DNA from: Bryobacterales bacterium | GTDB taxonomy: Bacteria; Acidobacteriota; Terriglobia; Bryobacterales; Bryobacteraceae | DNA length: 64,000 nucleotides | NCBI GenBank assembly: GCA_003166865.1 | Contig: PMUP01000051.1 | Location: 43,419 to 107,418, forward strand | Direction of reading: 5' to 3' | The notes under the pieces: model-generated | Database searches by the model: none | Told to the model about the DNA's origin: nothing | The model's input: the letters and a program-made list of their open reading frames with translations, nothing else | Shown: piece by piece, positions 9,798 to 18,465 of the stretch | Position numbering within the stretch: the first letter of the stretch is position 1 | Layout: the number at the start of each line of letters is the position of its first letter | Program-made: the position numbers and the translations under genes

Positions 9798-10148
9798 ATG
9801 CCACATCGTACTGAGCGGGTTTCCGAAGCGCTCCGCGAAGAACTGACCGAGCTGATCGGCTACGAACTTTCCGATCCACGCATCAGCTCGGCCATCGTCA
9901 CTGGCGTCGAGGTCTCGCCCGACAAACGACACGCGCTCGTCCGGATCGGAGTAGCCGAAGGATCCGATGCCCAGCAGGCGCTGGCCGCGCTCGAGCACGC
10001 CGGCCCATTTCTGCGCCACCAACTTGCCATCCGGCTGGAGCTTTTCCGCATCCCGGAACTGCATTTCGAAGCCGACGTCGCCACCGAACTGGGCGGCCGC
10101 ATGGACCACCTGCTTAAGCGCATCAAAAAAGGCCGTCCGCGCGAATAG
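9798..10148 (+). CDS. rbfA: 30S ribosome-binding factor RbfA
   Basis: 116 residues, normal for RbfA. The N-terminal RTERVSEALREELTELI helix, the SDPRISSAIVTGVEVSPD strand and the conserved VRIGVAE segment form the single KH-like fold; the family element RIPELHFEAD is also present. RbfA associates with 16S rRNA late in 30S maturation and is needed for cold adaptation in other bacteria. It is the last gene of the rimP operon; 180 bp separate it from hemE. Confidence 0.93.
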   Translation: MPHRTERVSEALREELTELIGYELSDPRISSAIVTGVEVSPDKRHALVRIGVAEGSDAQQALAALEHAGPFLRHQLAIRLELFRIPELHFEADVATELGGRMDHLLKRIKKGRPRE

Positions 10149-10228
10149 CGGCCGGTCCGCTAAGTCGCTGAATTTAAACATCCAGCTCACTGAATGTTCC
10201 GGCGGCCCCACAATTTAAGCCCAAACTA

Positions 10229-10263
10229 TTGACAGTAGGGCTTGGTCCAAGCGCTACTATAAT
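10229..10263 (+). promoter_or_regulatory. Possible promoter region upstream of hemE
   Basis: A perfect TTGACA (10229-10234) and a TATAAT (10258-10263) lie in the gap before hemE, but 23 bp separate them, too far for a standard sigma-70 promoter. TACTAT at 10255-10260 would give 20 bp. The -10 region may work with a different, non-consensus -35. Confidence 0.3.
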
Positions 10264-10327
10264 TTAGGCCGTTTAACGGCTCACGTCACTTACACATGCT
10301 CAAATACGAAATCACGCCAGGTTCACG

Positions 10328-11365
10328 ATGCGAATGGCCTCAATGAATAGCCGGTTCCTGGAAGCCTGCCGCCGCCGCCCGACCGATGTCCGGCCGGTTT
10401 GGTTCATGCGGCAAGCGGGCCGTTATATGAAGCAGTATCGCGATATCCGCGCCAAGGCGGGGATTCTCGAAATCTGCAAGCGCCCCGATTTGGCCGCCGA
10501 GGTCACGTTGCAGCCGGTCGAATTTCTGGATGTCGACGCGGCCATCATTTTCGCCGACCTGCTGCTGCCGGTGGAGCCGATGGGATTGAAGCTCAAGTTC
10601 CTGGCAGGTGAAGGGCCGCACATCGACAATCCCGTTCGAACTTCCGATGACGTCGATTCACTCTCGATTTCCAACACCGACGATCTGAATTACGTCGGCG
10701 AGTCGATTCAGCTGGTGACCCGGCAACTGGCTGGCCGCGTGCCGCTGATCGGCTTTGTGGGCGCGCCGTTTACGCTTGCCAGCTACATGATCGAAGGCGG
10801 ACCTTCCAAGAATTTCGTGCGCACCAAGTCCATGATGTACAGCGACGAAACGCTCTGGCGGCGCCTGATGGGCAAGCTGGTGGACGTGCTGGGGCCGTTC
10901 GCTCTCAGCCAGGTGACCGCTGGCGCGCGCGCCATCCAGGTGTTCGATAGTTGGGTGGGCGCTCTCAGCCCGGACGACTACGTCCGCTTCGTCGCACCCT
11001 ATTCACGCGCGTTGATTGAGCGGATCCGCACCGCGAGCGTCCCGGTGATTCATTTCGGCACGGGAGCGGCGGGATTCTTTCGCGAGCTTCACGCCGCCGG
11101 CGGCGATGTGATGGGCGTCGACTGGCGCATCAACATCGATCAAGCCTGGATGGACATCAGCTATCGTTCCGCCGTCCAGGGCAACTTGGATCCGGCCGTC
11201 CTGTTTGCGCCGCTTCCCGAGTTGAAGATGCGCGTCCATGAGCTGTTGAAGCGCACCGGCTCGCGTCCCGGACATATTTTCAATCTCGGCCACGGCATCT
11301 TGCCCGAGACTCCGCCGGACAATGTGCGCGCCGTGGTGGATTTCGTGCGCGAATTCAAGATGTAA
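10328..11365 (+). CDS. hemE: Uroporphyrinogen decarboxylase
   Basis: 345 residues. It carries the HemE signature RPVWFMRQAGRYM near the N-terminus, the catalytic Asp-containing FADLLLPVEPMG segment, the conserved GFVGAPFTLASYMIEGG stretch, and C-terminal FNLGHGILPETPPDNV. The enzyme removes four acetate carboxyls of uroporphyrinogen III to give coproporphyrinogen III in the haem pathway. Several in-frame ATGs lie at the start (10328, 10334, 10343); the last (MNSRFLEAC) matches the usual family beginning. hemG follows 24 bp later; a ferrochelatase gene, often between them, is not present here. Confidence 0.96.
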   Translation: MRMASMNSRFLEACRRRPTDVRPVWFMRQAGRYMKQYRDIRAKAGILEICKRPDLAAEVTLQPVEFLDVDAAIIFADLLLPVEPMGLKLKFLAGEGPHIDNPVRTSDDVDSLSISNTDDLNYVGESIQLVTRQLAGRVPLIGFVGAPFTLASYMIEGGPSKNFVRTKSMMYSDETLWRRLMGKLVDVLGPFALSQVTAGARAIQVFDSWVGALSPDDYVRFVAPYSRALIERIRTASVPVIHFGTGAAGFFRELHAAGGDVMGVDWRINIDQAWMDISYRSAVQGNLDPAVLFAPLPELKMRVHELLKRTGSRPGHIFNLGHGILPETPPDNVRAVVDFVREFKM

Positions 11366-11389
11366 AATTGCGGAGCGAGCTTGCTCGCC

Positions 11390-12781
11390 ATGCGGCACAA
11401 GGCACTGATCATCGGCGGCGGAATTTCCGGTCTCTCGGCTGCCTACTACCTCTCGAAAGCCGGCATCCATCCCAGGTTGCTCGAGCGCAAGCCGCGCATC
11501 GGCGGCGTGATCCAAACGTCGGTGCGGCAGGGATGCGTGCTCGAAGAAGGCCCCGACGGATTCCTTGGCGCCAAACCGTGGGCGCTGAATCTGATTCGCG
11601 AGCTCGGCTTGGCGGACCAGGTCATCGGCTCAAACGACCATTCCCGCATCACCTACATCGTCAAGAAGGGCAAGCTCGTTCGCATGCCCGAAGGCCTCAT
11701 GATGATGGTGCCGACCAAACTCATGCCCATCGCGGCGACGCCGCTGCTCAGTTGGAGCGCGAAGATCCGCATGGGTCTGGAGATTTTCCGTAAGCCGAAG
11801 TGCGCGCAACCGGACCGCTCCGTGTACGATTTTCTGCTCGACCATTACGGGCAGGAGTCCATCGACTATCTGGCCGAGCCTCTTCTGGCTGGCGTCTACG
11901 GAGGCGATCCGCGCGAGATGAGCGTGAACAGCGTGCTGGCTCGCTTCGTCGATCTCGAGACCAGATACGGAAGCCTGACGCGCGGAGCGCTTGCGCAACC
12001 GCGGCCTAAGGGGACGAGTTCCTTTTTGCAGACGCTCAAAGGCGGGCTCGGCCAGTTGATCGAAGCTCTGTGTCCCAGCGCCGACGTGAAACAAGCCAAT
12101 GTTGAGACAGTGGAACAGACGCCGGGCGGCTTCCGGGTTCGAGCGGACGGAAGTTGGCTGGAAGCTGACCACGTCGTGGTCGCCACGCCGGCTGGAGATG
12201 CCGCAAACATTCTGGAATCTCTGCAGCCCGAGCTTTCCCATCTGCTCGCGGGCATTCCCTACACAACTTCCGTTACGCTGTCGCTTGGATATCGCAAAGC
12301 GACCTTCGATCATCCGCTGAACGGTCACGGATTTTTGGTTCCCAAGAAGGAGCGCAAATACATTTTCGGCTGCACCTGGGTGGGCAACAAGTTCAACCAT
12401 CGCGTGCCGGACGACATGGTTGTGCTCCGATGTTTCCTCGGCGCCGATGCCATGCCGCTCTCCGATGGAGCGCTGGTGGGCGCCGCGCGCGCCGAATTAC
12501 GCGGCATCATGGGTCTCGAAGCCGAGCCTGTGTTTCACAACATCGCCCGCTGGCCCGATTCAATGGCGCAATACACGGTTGGGCATGAGCAGCGCGTCGC
12601 GCGAATCGAAGAAATCGTGCGTGCGATCCCGGGTCTCTATTTGGCCGGCAACGCGTATCACGGAATCGGGATTCCGGATTGCGTTCGCATGGGCCAGGAG
12701 GCTGCCACACGCATCATTGCCCGATTTGAACAGGCCGGACATGAGCCGGCCGGATATAAACCCGCGCTTCGACCAGCGTGA
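11390..12781 (+). CDS. hemG: Protoporphyrinogen oxidase (FAD-dependent)
   Basis: 463 residues of the FAD-dependent HemY-type protoporphyrinogen oxidase family. The N-terminal dinucleotide-binding motif IIGGGISGLSAAYYL is followed by LLERKPRIGG and the second FAD motif LYLAGNAYHGIGIPDCV near the C-terminus. It oxidises protoporphyrinogen IX (or coproporphyrinogen III in the CPD branch) in haem synthesis, next to hemE. ATG at 11390 is preferred over TTG at 11381. A GCGAGC-TT-GCTCGC inverted repeat (11375-11388) sits immediately before the start codon and overlaps the ribosome-binding region. The 3' 68 bp overlap the convergent gene on the minus strand. Confidence 0.93.
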   Translation: MRHKALIIGGGISGLSAAYYLSKAGIHPRLLERKPRIGGVIQTSVRQGCVLEEGPDGFLGAKPWALNLIRELGLADQVIGSNDHSRITYIVKKGKLVRMPEGLMMMVPTKLMPIAATPLLSWSAKIRMGLEIFRKPKCAQPDRSVYDFLLDHYGQESIDYLAEPLLAGVYGGDPREMSVNSVLARFVDLETRYGSLTRGALAQPRPKGTSSFLQTLKGGLGQLIEALCPSADVKQANVETVEQTPGGFRVRADGSWLEADHVVVATPAGDAANILESLQPELSHLLAGIPYTTSVTLSLGYRKATFDHPLNGHGFLVPKKERKYIFGCTWVGNKFNHRVPDDMVVLRCFLGADAMPLSDGALVGAARAELRGIMGLEAEPVFHNIARWPDSMAQYTVGHEQRVARIEEIVRAIPGLYLAGNAYHGIGIPDCVRMGQEAATRIIARFEQAGHEPAGYKPALRPA

Positions 12782-13307
12782 TTACGATGCGATCTACGTT
12801 GCCGGCCAGCGCAAACGGCTCGTCGATCTTGGCGTCGGGATAAAACGGCAGCAAGAAGTTCTGGATCAGAAAATCGAGCGGCGCGCCCGTCACCGCCAGG
12901 CCGCCGATCTCCACACGTAATACATGCACGGTGGCTCGACCATTGGCGGATTGAATGCGGGCTTTTGCCGTGACCAGCTTCTCGCCTTGGATCAGCTTGG
13001 CAATCAACCAATTCGTTTCGATGCCTTCGGAGTGCCGCACCTTGACGAAGTCGATGCGCGCGGATGCGGTGGCCGTGCCGTTTCCCAATTCAAGCCGCGG
13101 CTCGCGGAAACCATCGTGGATAATGCCCGGCGCCTTCACGCGTACCCAGGCGTTGAGCTCCGCGGGCGTGAAGTGAAACGTCGCTCCAGGCTTGGCCTTG
13201 CCGCTCTCGATCAGATCCAATTTACGGCTGACGTTCATCGGCTGCGGATCGGCCGCCGAAAGCGCCACCGCGCTCGCCAGCACCAAAATCAAAAACCGCA
13301 AGCTCAA
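12714..13307 (-). CDS. Exported hypothetical protein
   Basis: 197 residues with an N-terminal signal peptide (MSLRFLILVLASAVALSAA, cleavage after ALSAA). The mature part looks like a beta-rich globular domain with no cysteine or obvious catalytic motif; I do not recognise the family. The only usable start in this frame is a TTG at 13307; an ATG at 13314 is in another frame and gives no signal peptide. An in-frame stop lies just upstream of the TTG. The 3' end overlaps hemG by 68 bp in antisense, so both C-terminal tails are encoded by the same DNA. It is divergent from the SYLF-domain gene. Confidence 0.72.
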   Translation of the reverse strand: MSLRFLILVLASAVALSAADPQPMNVSRKLDLIESGKAKPGATFHFTPAELNAWVRVKAPGIIHDGFREPRLELGNGTATASARIDFVKVRHSEGIETNWLIAKLIQGEKLVTAKARIQSANGRATVHVLRVEIGGLAVTGAPLDFLIQNFLLPFYPDAKIDEPFALAGNVDRIVITLVEARVYIRPAHVRPVQIGQ

Positions 13308-13348
13308 CTTTCATGATATAGCTGCTAGAATCGTGCCTGGGAGATCTG

Positions 13349-14020
13349 ATGAAAACAGCTCACATAGCACTTCTTTTGGCGACCGGCGGTCTGCTGTACG
13401 GGGCCGGCGACGCAGCGAAGCGACTGGACGATTCAGCCGAGATGCTGACCGAAATCATGTCCGCGCCCGATAAGGGAATTCCGCAAGACCTGCTCCGAAG
13501 GGCTCAGTGCGTTGTTCTTGTTCCCGGCCTCAAGAAGGGCGCCTTCATCGTTGGCGCGAAATATGGCAAGGGCTTCATGCTGTGCCGCAAGGCCAGTGGA
13601 GTGGGTTGGTCGGCCCCCGCGGCAGTTCGCGTGGAAGGCGGGAGTGTCGGATTTCAGATCGGCGGCTCGGAAACCGACGTCGTGATGCTGGTGAACAGCG
13701 AACCGGGCGTGAAGAAGCTGCTCCAAGACAAATTCACTCTCGGCGCCGATGCATCCGTCGCAGCGGGTCCCGTGGGCCGCACTTCATCGGCTGAGACGGA
13801 TGCGCAGCTTCACGCCGAGATTCTAACCTGGTCGCGTGCGCGCGGCGTCTTTGCCGGAATTTCACTGGAAGGCGCCACCCTGCGCCCGGATGAAGACTGG
13901 AATACGGAGCTCTACGCCAAGCCGCTCACCAACAAAGAAATCGTGATGGGCGACATTCCGGCTCCGCCCGCGGCGGCCAAGCTGATCGTGGTGCTCGACA
14001 AATACTCCAGCCGCAGGTAG
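13349..14020 (+). CDS. SYLF (Ysc84) domain lipid-binding protein, exported
   Basis: 223 residues with a signal peptide (MKTAHIALLLATGGLLYGAG). The mature protein is a complete SYLF domain: an N-terminal helix (AKRLDDSAEMLTEIM), IPQDLLRRAQCVVLVPGLKK, then GAKYGKGFMLCRK, SVGFQIGGSETDVVMLV and TWSRARGVFAGISLEG. Bacterial SYLF/BPSL1445-like proteins bind lipids and are found in the cell envelope; the exact role is unknown. A TAGAAT -10-like element (13326-13331) and a GGAG Shine-Dalgarno precede the ATG. Its stop codon directly abuts the stop region of the convergent gene, leaving no intergenic space. Confidence 0.88.
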   Translation: MKTAHIALLLATGGLLYGAGDAAKRLDDSAEMLTEIMSAPDKGIPQDLLRRAQCVVLVPGLKKGAFIVGAKYGKGFMLCRKASGVGWSAPAAVRVEGGSVGFQIGGSETDVVMLVNSEPGVKKLLQDKFTLGADASVAAGPVGRTSSAETDAQLHAEILTWSRARGVFAGISLEGATLRPDEDWNTELYAKPLTNKEIVMGDIPAPPAAAKLIVVLDKYSSRR

Positions 14021-16093
14021 CTACTTTCCTGCGGCACTGATAGCCTGATACGGCGCAGGCGACGCTTGCTGCGAAAAACCGGCAATCATGGGGCGCGCAC
14101 CGGCGTCGAAATGCGTCATCGGCCGCAAGTGCAGGATCAGCTCCATGGTGCGCAGCACGGAGGTGGTGTTGTACATGTTGCTGTCAGTCGCGCCGGTGTG
14201 TGTGTAGGGAGAAATCAGAAACGCGGGCGACCGGCCCTTCTGCGCGGCGGATTCCACAACAAGAATCGCGGTGCTCCCCCAGAACTTGCTGCGCGACACC
14301 GCATCCACAATCGTCCCGAGCGCCTGATCGTCGCTGCCCAGCCGCATTAAGATCAGCGCGGGCATCTGATTGGCGGAGCTGAACTCTGCAAGATCGTCCA
14401 AGAACGCCTGCGCGCGCTTGACGTCCGGATAATCCGGATCGAAGCCGCGGTATTTCAGGTTCGTGACTTTGCCCAGGGTGGAGTCGAGCACTGCTTCGAT
14501 CTCGACCCCGTCCGGGCCTGCTTCTTTTTTGTTGACCACCCAGAAGCCGCAATTCCGCATCGAAATGCCGGCTGCAGCCGCGTTCGTCCACAGGTAACCC
14601 GCAGGCGGAAGCGCAGCCGGTTCGCCGCCTTCGAAACCGGGGTTGAGGTTGCGGCCCGCTGAGTTGCTGGGCGCCATCTTTTCCACATAGTCGTTGGCGA
14701 TCGCGGAGGTGGACCAATTGAGTCCGTCGGCGCCGGCGTCGCCATTGGCGTAGAAGTTGTCGAACGTTACGAACTCGCGGGCTAGCTTCCGATGATTGGG
14801 GCTGACGTTTTCGGCCCCGCTGACGATGTAGATGACGTGCTGGATCGCGGCCGGAATGCCCGCCGGAATCTCATCCAGCTTCTCGTCGGTGTATGGCGAG
14901 TTGGATTTCACTTCAGCTGTGTAGCTCGCGAGCGCGTCGTCGGTCAGCGCGGGAATGAAAGACGCCGATCCAGTCTGGATGCCAGAGCCTTTGCCATTCA
15001 ACACCACCAAACGGCCATCAGCCAGGGCCCGGGCGGCAGTGGGATACCAGCCGGTGGGAACGAAGCCCAGCACCTGGCTGCGCGCCGCGGTGACGTCGAC
15101 TACCGCTGCAGCGTTCTCGCCGGAGCAGACGACGTACAAACGGCTTTGATCGGGACTGAGCGCCAGCGCGCTCGGCGTCATGCCCAGTGGATGTTCCGGA
15201 GTGGTGGACACATTGATGGTCTCCACCACGCGCAAGTCGCCATTGTCCGAAACGCCGGCGGCATAAACATTGTTCGTGTTCGCGGCGGAGACGAAGATAC
15301 GGGCCTTGAATCCGGCCCCTTCCCCCTCGCCTTCCTCGGCGCGACTGGCGCGTTCGCGCCAGATCATATCGGTGGGATGCGCGCCCAGCCGCAGAGCCTG
15401 TAACAATGTACCGTTGCTGGTTTGGTGATGATACAGCGAACCATCGGCCCAACTGGTCACGTAGAACGATTTGCCGTCGGGATTGAACAATATCCGATAG
15501 GGTCGGCGGCCGGTTTTAAACCGGTCGATCACGATGCCCGTCTGCGTATTCACCACCACGATCGCATCGTGATACAGGTCGCAGGCGTACAGCAGATGGC
15601 CATCCGGATCGATCGCTACATCTCCGATGAAATCGCGCGTGGACCGCGCCGCGCCCTTGACGATCTCGAACGTCCGCGCGGGCGCGAGCTTTCCGTTCTC
15701 ATCGAATGAAAACTCATAGACAGCCGCTTGCGATCCGCCGCCTACCCACAGCGTGCGGCCATTGGGCGACAAGGCCAAGCCGAGCCAGGCATCGGTTACG
15801 GGTGTGCGGCCAACCTCGTGGCCATCCTTGGTATCTAGCACGCTCAGCGACGGCGGATTGTAGCCGCCGTTCAGCGCCACCAGAAAGCGGCCGTCCTTAG
15901 AGAGCAGCGATGACATCGGCAATGTGTCGAGCGGAATCTGCGCACCGGCGGGCTTCACGCGCCAGCCGCTATTGAGTAGGAATCCGCCTCCAGCGAGCGG
16001 TCCCACTTGTTCGCGCGGTGGAGGCTGTGAAGAAGAGACCAGCGCGGCGGCAAACAGAATGAGTGCAGCGAAGATGACGCGTCGTGGTCTCAT
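14021..16093 (-). CDS. YncE-like beta-propeller fused to a degenerate phosphoesterase domain, exported
   Basis: 690 residues with a signal peptide. The first two thirds are a YVTN/YncE-type propeller (repeated segments such as FNPDGKSFYVTSWADGSLY and LSPDQSRLYVVCSGENAAAV). The last third aligns by eye with the alkaline-phosphatase/phosphoesterase domain usually fused to it: HVIYIV, then SPNHRKLAREFVTFDNFY, WSTSAIANDYVEK and ISPYTHTGATDSNMYNTTS. The loops that carry the catalytic and metal-binding residues in this family (ENRTYDQ, NDHT-x-G, and a DHVDAHR segment) are all missing, each as a clean in-frame gap, so it is predicted to be enzymatically dead. It overlaps nadE by ATGA and is therefore co-translated with it. 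The motif comparison is from memory of the family. Confidence 0.82.
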   Translation of the reverse strand: MRPRRVIFAALILFAAALVSSSQPPPREQVGPLAGGGFLLNSGWRVKPAGAQIPLDTLPMSSLLSKDGRFLVALNGGYNPPSLSVLDTKDGHEVGRTPVTDAWLGLALSPNGRTLWVGGGSQAAVYEFSFDENGKLAPARTFEIVKGAARSTRDFIGDVAIDPDGHLLYACDLYHDAIVVVNTQTGIVIDRFKTGRRPYRILFNPDGKSFYVTSWADGSLYHHQTSNGTLLQALRLGAHPTDMIWRERASRAEEGEGEGAGFKARIFVSAANTNNVYAAGVSDNGDLRVVETINVSTTPEHPLGMTPSALALSPDQSRLYVVCSGENAAAVVDVTAARSQVLGFVPTGWYPTAARALADGRLVVLNGKGSGIQTGSASFIPALTDDALASYTAEVKSNSPYTDEKLDEIPAGIPAAIQHVIYIVSGAENVSPNHRKLAREFVTFDNFYANGDAGADGLNWSTSAIANDYVEKMAPSNSAGRNLNPGFEGGEPAALPPAGYLWTNAAAAGISMRNCGFWVVNKKEAGPDGVEIEAVLDSTLGKVTNLKYRGFDPDYPDVKRAQAFLDDLAEFSSANQMPALILMRLGSDDQALGTIVDAVSRSKFWGSTAILVVESAAQKGRSPAFLISPYTHTGATDSNMYNTTSVLRTMELILHLRPMTHFDAGARPMIAGFSQQASPAPYQAISAAGK

Positions 16094-17754
16094 TCGGAAA
16101 ACCTTTGTGCAATCGGGAAACGGCGTCCGATGCCGAACGCCTTGGTGGTCACCTTCAGGCCCGGGGCGGCCTGCTGGCGCTTATACTCATTGCGATCCAC
16201 CTTGTTGACGATGTCGCGCACCAGGGTCACAGGGAAATCTAGCGCGTCGGCAATCTGCCGCGGGCTCTCATTGTTTTCGATGTAGAGACGCAAAATCTGG
16301 TCGAGCATTCCGTAGGGCGGGAGCGAGTCGCTGTCCTTCTGGTCGGGCCGCAGCTCGGCCGACGGCGGTTTGACGAATGTGTTTTCCGGGATTGCGTTGG
16401 CGTGGCGTTTGTTGGCCACTCGCGCCAGCGAATAAACCAGCGTCTTGGGCACGTCGCTGATGATCGCCAGACCGCCGCACATGTCGCCATACAGCGTGCA
16501 ATAGCCCACCGCCAATTCGCTCTTGTTACCAGTGGTGAGCACCAACGCGCCCCACTTGTTCGAGAGCGCCATCAATGTGACGCCGCGCAGACGCGATTGC
16601 AGGTTCTCCTCGGTCACGCCGATTGTTGATCCATCCTGGGTTGATCTATCGAAGAGCGGCTCCAGAATGCCGAGGAACGCCTGGTATTGATCTCGAATCG
16701 GGATCAGTTCGAAGCGAATGCCGAGATTGTGAGCCAAATCGCGCGCGTCCGTGACGCTGTGCTCGGACGAATACGGGCCAGGCATGCCTACGCCGATGAC
16801 GTTTTCCTTGCCGACTGCATCCACCGCGATGGCCACCGTCAGCGCCGAATCGATGCCGCCGCTCAATCCAACGATGACGCGCTCGAAGCCGCACTTGCGG
16901 ATGTAATCGCGCGTGCCCATGGCAAGCGCTTGATAGACGGCGTCACATTCGTCGGACAAGTTGGCATGATGATCGCCAATCAACGTCTCGGTGTCCAGCA
17001 TCACAAGATCTTCTTCAAACGAAGCCGCGCTCGCGATGACCTCACCGTCCGGACTCATCGCGAAGCTGGTTCCGTCGAACAGCAGTTGATCGTTGCCGCC
17101 CACCTGGTTCACGTAGACGATCGGCACGCGAAAATGCCGTGCCGTAGCTGTGAAGATTTCTGCGCGTTGCGCGCGCTTGCCCATGTGATACGGCGACGCG
17201 TTGATGCTGATCAGGATGCGCGCACCGGCCGAGGCCAGTTCCTCCACCGGATCGCGGCTGTAGCGGCGGCGTTCCCAATACTGCTTGTCGTTCCAGGCGT
17301 CTTCGCAGATGGTGAGCGCCGTGACCGAGTCCCCGACCATCAAAGCCGACTGCTTTGTCGCAGGCTCGAAGTAGCGCGCTTCATCGAAAACGTCGTACGT
17401 GGGCAATAGCATCTTATGTTGCCGAAATGCGATGCGGCCGCCTTGGAGCACCGCGGCGCTGTTGTAGATAGGGTGTCCCGCGGGCGACCCCGTGCGCGTC
17501 ACCGTGCCGCAAATGATGGAGACGTTCAACGGCCCGGCGTCAGCTGCCAGGCGCTCCAGGTGCTGCTCGGTGCGATCAAGAAAGCTCTCTTTTTCGAGAA
17601 GGTCGCGCGGCGGATAACCGGTCAAGGAAAGTTCCGGGAATACCACTACGTTCGCGCCCGCTTCAGCCGCGCGCCGCGAGAACGCCAGGATACGCTTGGC
17701 ATTGCCACAAAGATCGCCGACCGTGCTGTTGGTTTGTGCGAGGGCGATCTTCAT
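16090..17754 (-). CDS. nadE: Glutamine-dependent NAD+ synthetase
   Basis: 554 residues with two domains. The N-terminal nitrilase-type glutaminase (about 1-260) has the Glu41-Lys114-Cys150 triad in the contexts FPELSLTG, FRQHKMLLP and TICEDAW. The C-terminal synthetase (about 280-554) has the P-loop GLSGGIDSALTVAI of PP-type ATPases and the LTTGNKSELAVGYCTLYGDM segment. It makes NAD+ from nicotinic acid adenine dinucleotide, ATP and glutamine-derived ammonia in the cytoplasm. The downstream exported propeller protein begins inside its stop codon (ATGA), an odd partner for a cytoplasmic cofactor enzyme. Confidence 0.96.
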   Translation of the reverse strand: MKIALAQTNSTVGDLCGNAKRILAFSRRAAEAGANVVVFPELSLTGYPPRDLLEKESFLDRTEQHLERLAADAGPLNVSIICGTVTRTGSPAGHPIYNSAAVLQGGRIAFRQHKMLLPTYDVFDEARYFEPATKQSALMVGDSVTALTICEDAWNDKQYWERRRYSRDPVEELASAGARILISINASPYHMGKRAQRAEIFTATARHFRVPIVYVNQVGGNDQLLFDGTSFAMSPDGEVIASAASFEEDLVMLDTETLIGDHHANLSDECDAVYQALAMGTRDYIRKCGFERVIVGLSGGIDSALTVAIAVDAVGKENVIGVGMPGPYSSEHSVTDARDLAHNLGIRFELIPIRDQYQAFLGILEPLFDRSTQDGSTIGVTEENLQSRLRGVTLMALSNKWGALVLTTGNKSELAVGYCTLYGDMCGGLAIISDVPKTLVYSLARVANKRHANAIPENTFVKPPSAELRPDQKDSDSLPPYGMLDQILRLYIENNESPRQIADALDFPVTLVRDIVNKVDRNEYKRQQAAPGLKVTTKAFGIGRRFPIAQRFSE

Positions 17755-17876
17755 GGGGAACCCCTATTTTAGCGTGCTCGCCGCCGGCGAAGTGAAGTAA
17801 CTCAGGCGAATTCCCTAGCGCTCCTCAAGTGATTCCCCTGTTTTCGGCCTCCGGCCAACGCCCTTAGACTGGGATC

Positions 17877-18362
17877 ATGAGAGTCGAGGCGCCCTCCATG
17901 GCGACTGATGTCTCCGCGGAGCGGACGGTCTGGCTCTCCGGTGAATTCGTCACGCTGTTCAACAAGCTGTTGTTTCCCGTGGTCTGGCTGGCTTTGATCT
18001 CAGGGATTCTCCTCAGCGTGTTCGTAAGAACCGGCCACATCTCCATCGCCAGTAATTCCCGGTACCTGGTCGGCTTCTTTCTCATTGGGACGGCCTTCAT
18101 GGTGTGGTTCAGCTTGCGTGTGCAGCGGGTCGGCTATTCCGGCAAGGAACTGGTGATTTCGAATTACTGGCGCGAAGCGAGAATTCCTTTCGATCAGGTG
18201 GAAGCCGTAGAGCCGGTGTGGTGGTATCGCGGACGCCTGGTGCGAATCCAGCTGCGTTCCGAGAGCCCGTTCGGGCAAGTCCTTTACTATTTGCCGAAAT
18301 GGGGGTTCATCCGCTGCCTGTGGTCATCGCCGGACAAAGAGCTGAGAGAGCTAATTTCTTAA
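17877..18362 (+). CDS. Hypothetical membrane protein
   Basis: 161 residues. Two predicted membrane helices (about 27-51 and 62-81) are followed by an 80-residue soluble tail rich in beta strands and aromatic residues (ISNYWREARIPFDQVEAVEP and LVRIQLRSESPFG). The layout resembles bacterial PH-like domain membrane proteins, but I cannot confirm the family. A second ATG at 17898 could also be the start. The gene stands alone between divergent nadE and a convergent exported protein. Confidence 0.7.
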   Translation: MRVEAPSMATDVSAERTVWLSGEFVTLFNKLLFPVVWLALISGILLSVFVRTGHISIASNSRYLVGFFLIGTAFMVWFSLRVQRVGYSGKELVISNYWREARIPFDQVEAVEPVWWYRGRLVRIQLRSESPFGQVLYYLPKWGFIRCLWSSPDKELRELIS

Positions 18363-18367
18363 AGTCC

Positions 18368-18385
18368 AACCGCTTGCTCACGCGC
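18368..18385 (-). repeat. Dispersed 18-bp intergenic motif, copy A
   Basis: On the minus strand it reads GCGCGTGAGCAAGCGGTT, identical over all 18 bases to a copy at 34287-34304 and 16/18 to one at 50707-50724. It lies six bases after the stop of the upstream gene. No transposase or coding sense is associated with it. Confidence 0.6.
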
Positions 18386-18465
18386 CACCCGTCCGGTCTT
18401 CTTCGAGTCGATGTTCTCCAGTGCACGACCTCCGGTCGTCTCCGGGTGTGCTGCTGGCGCGCGGC

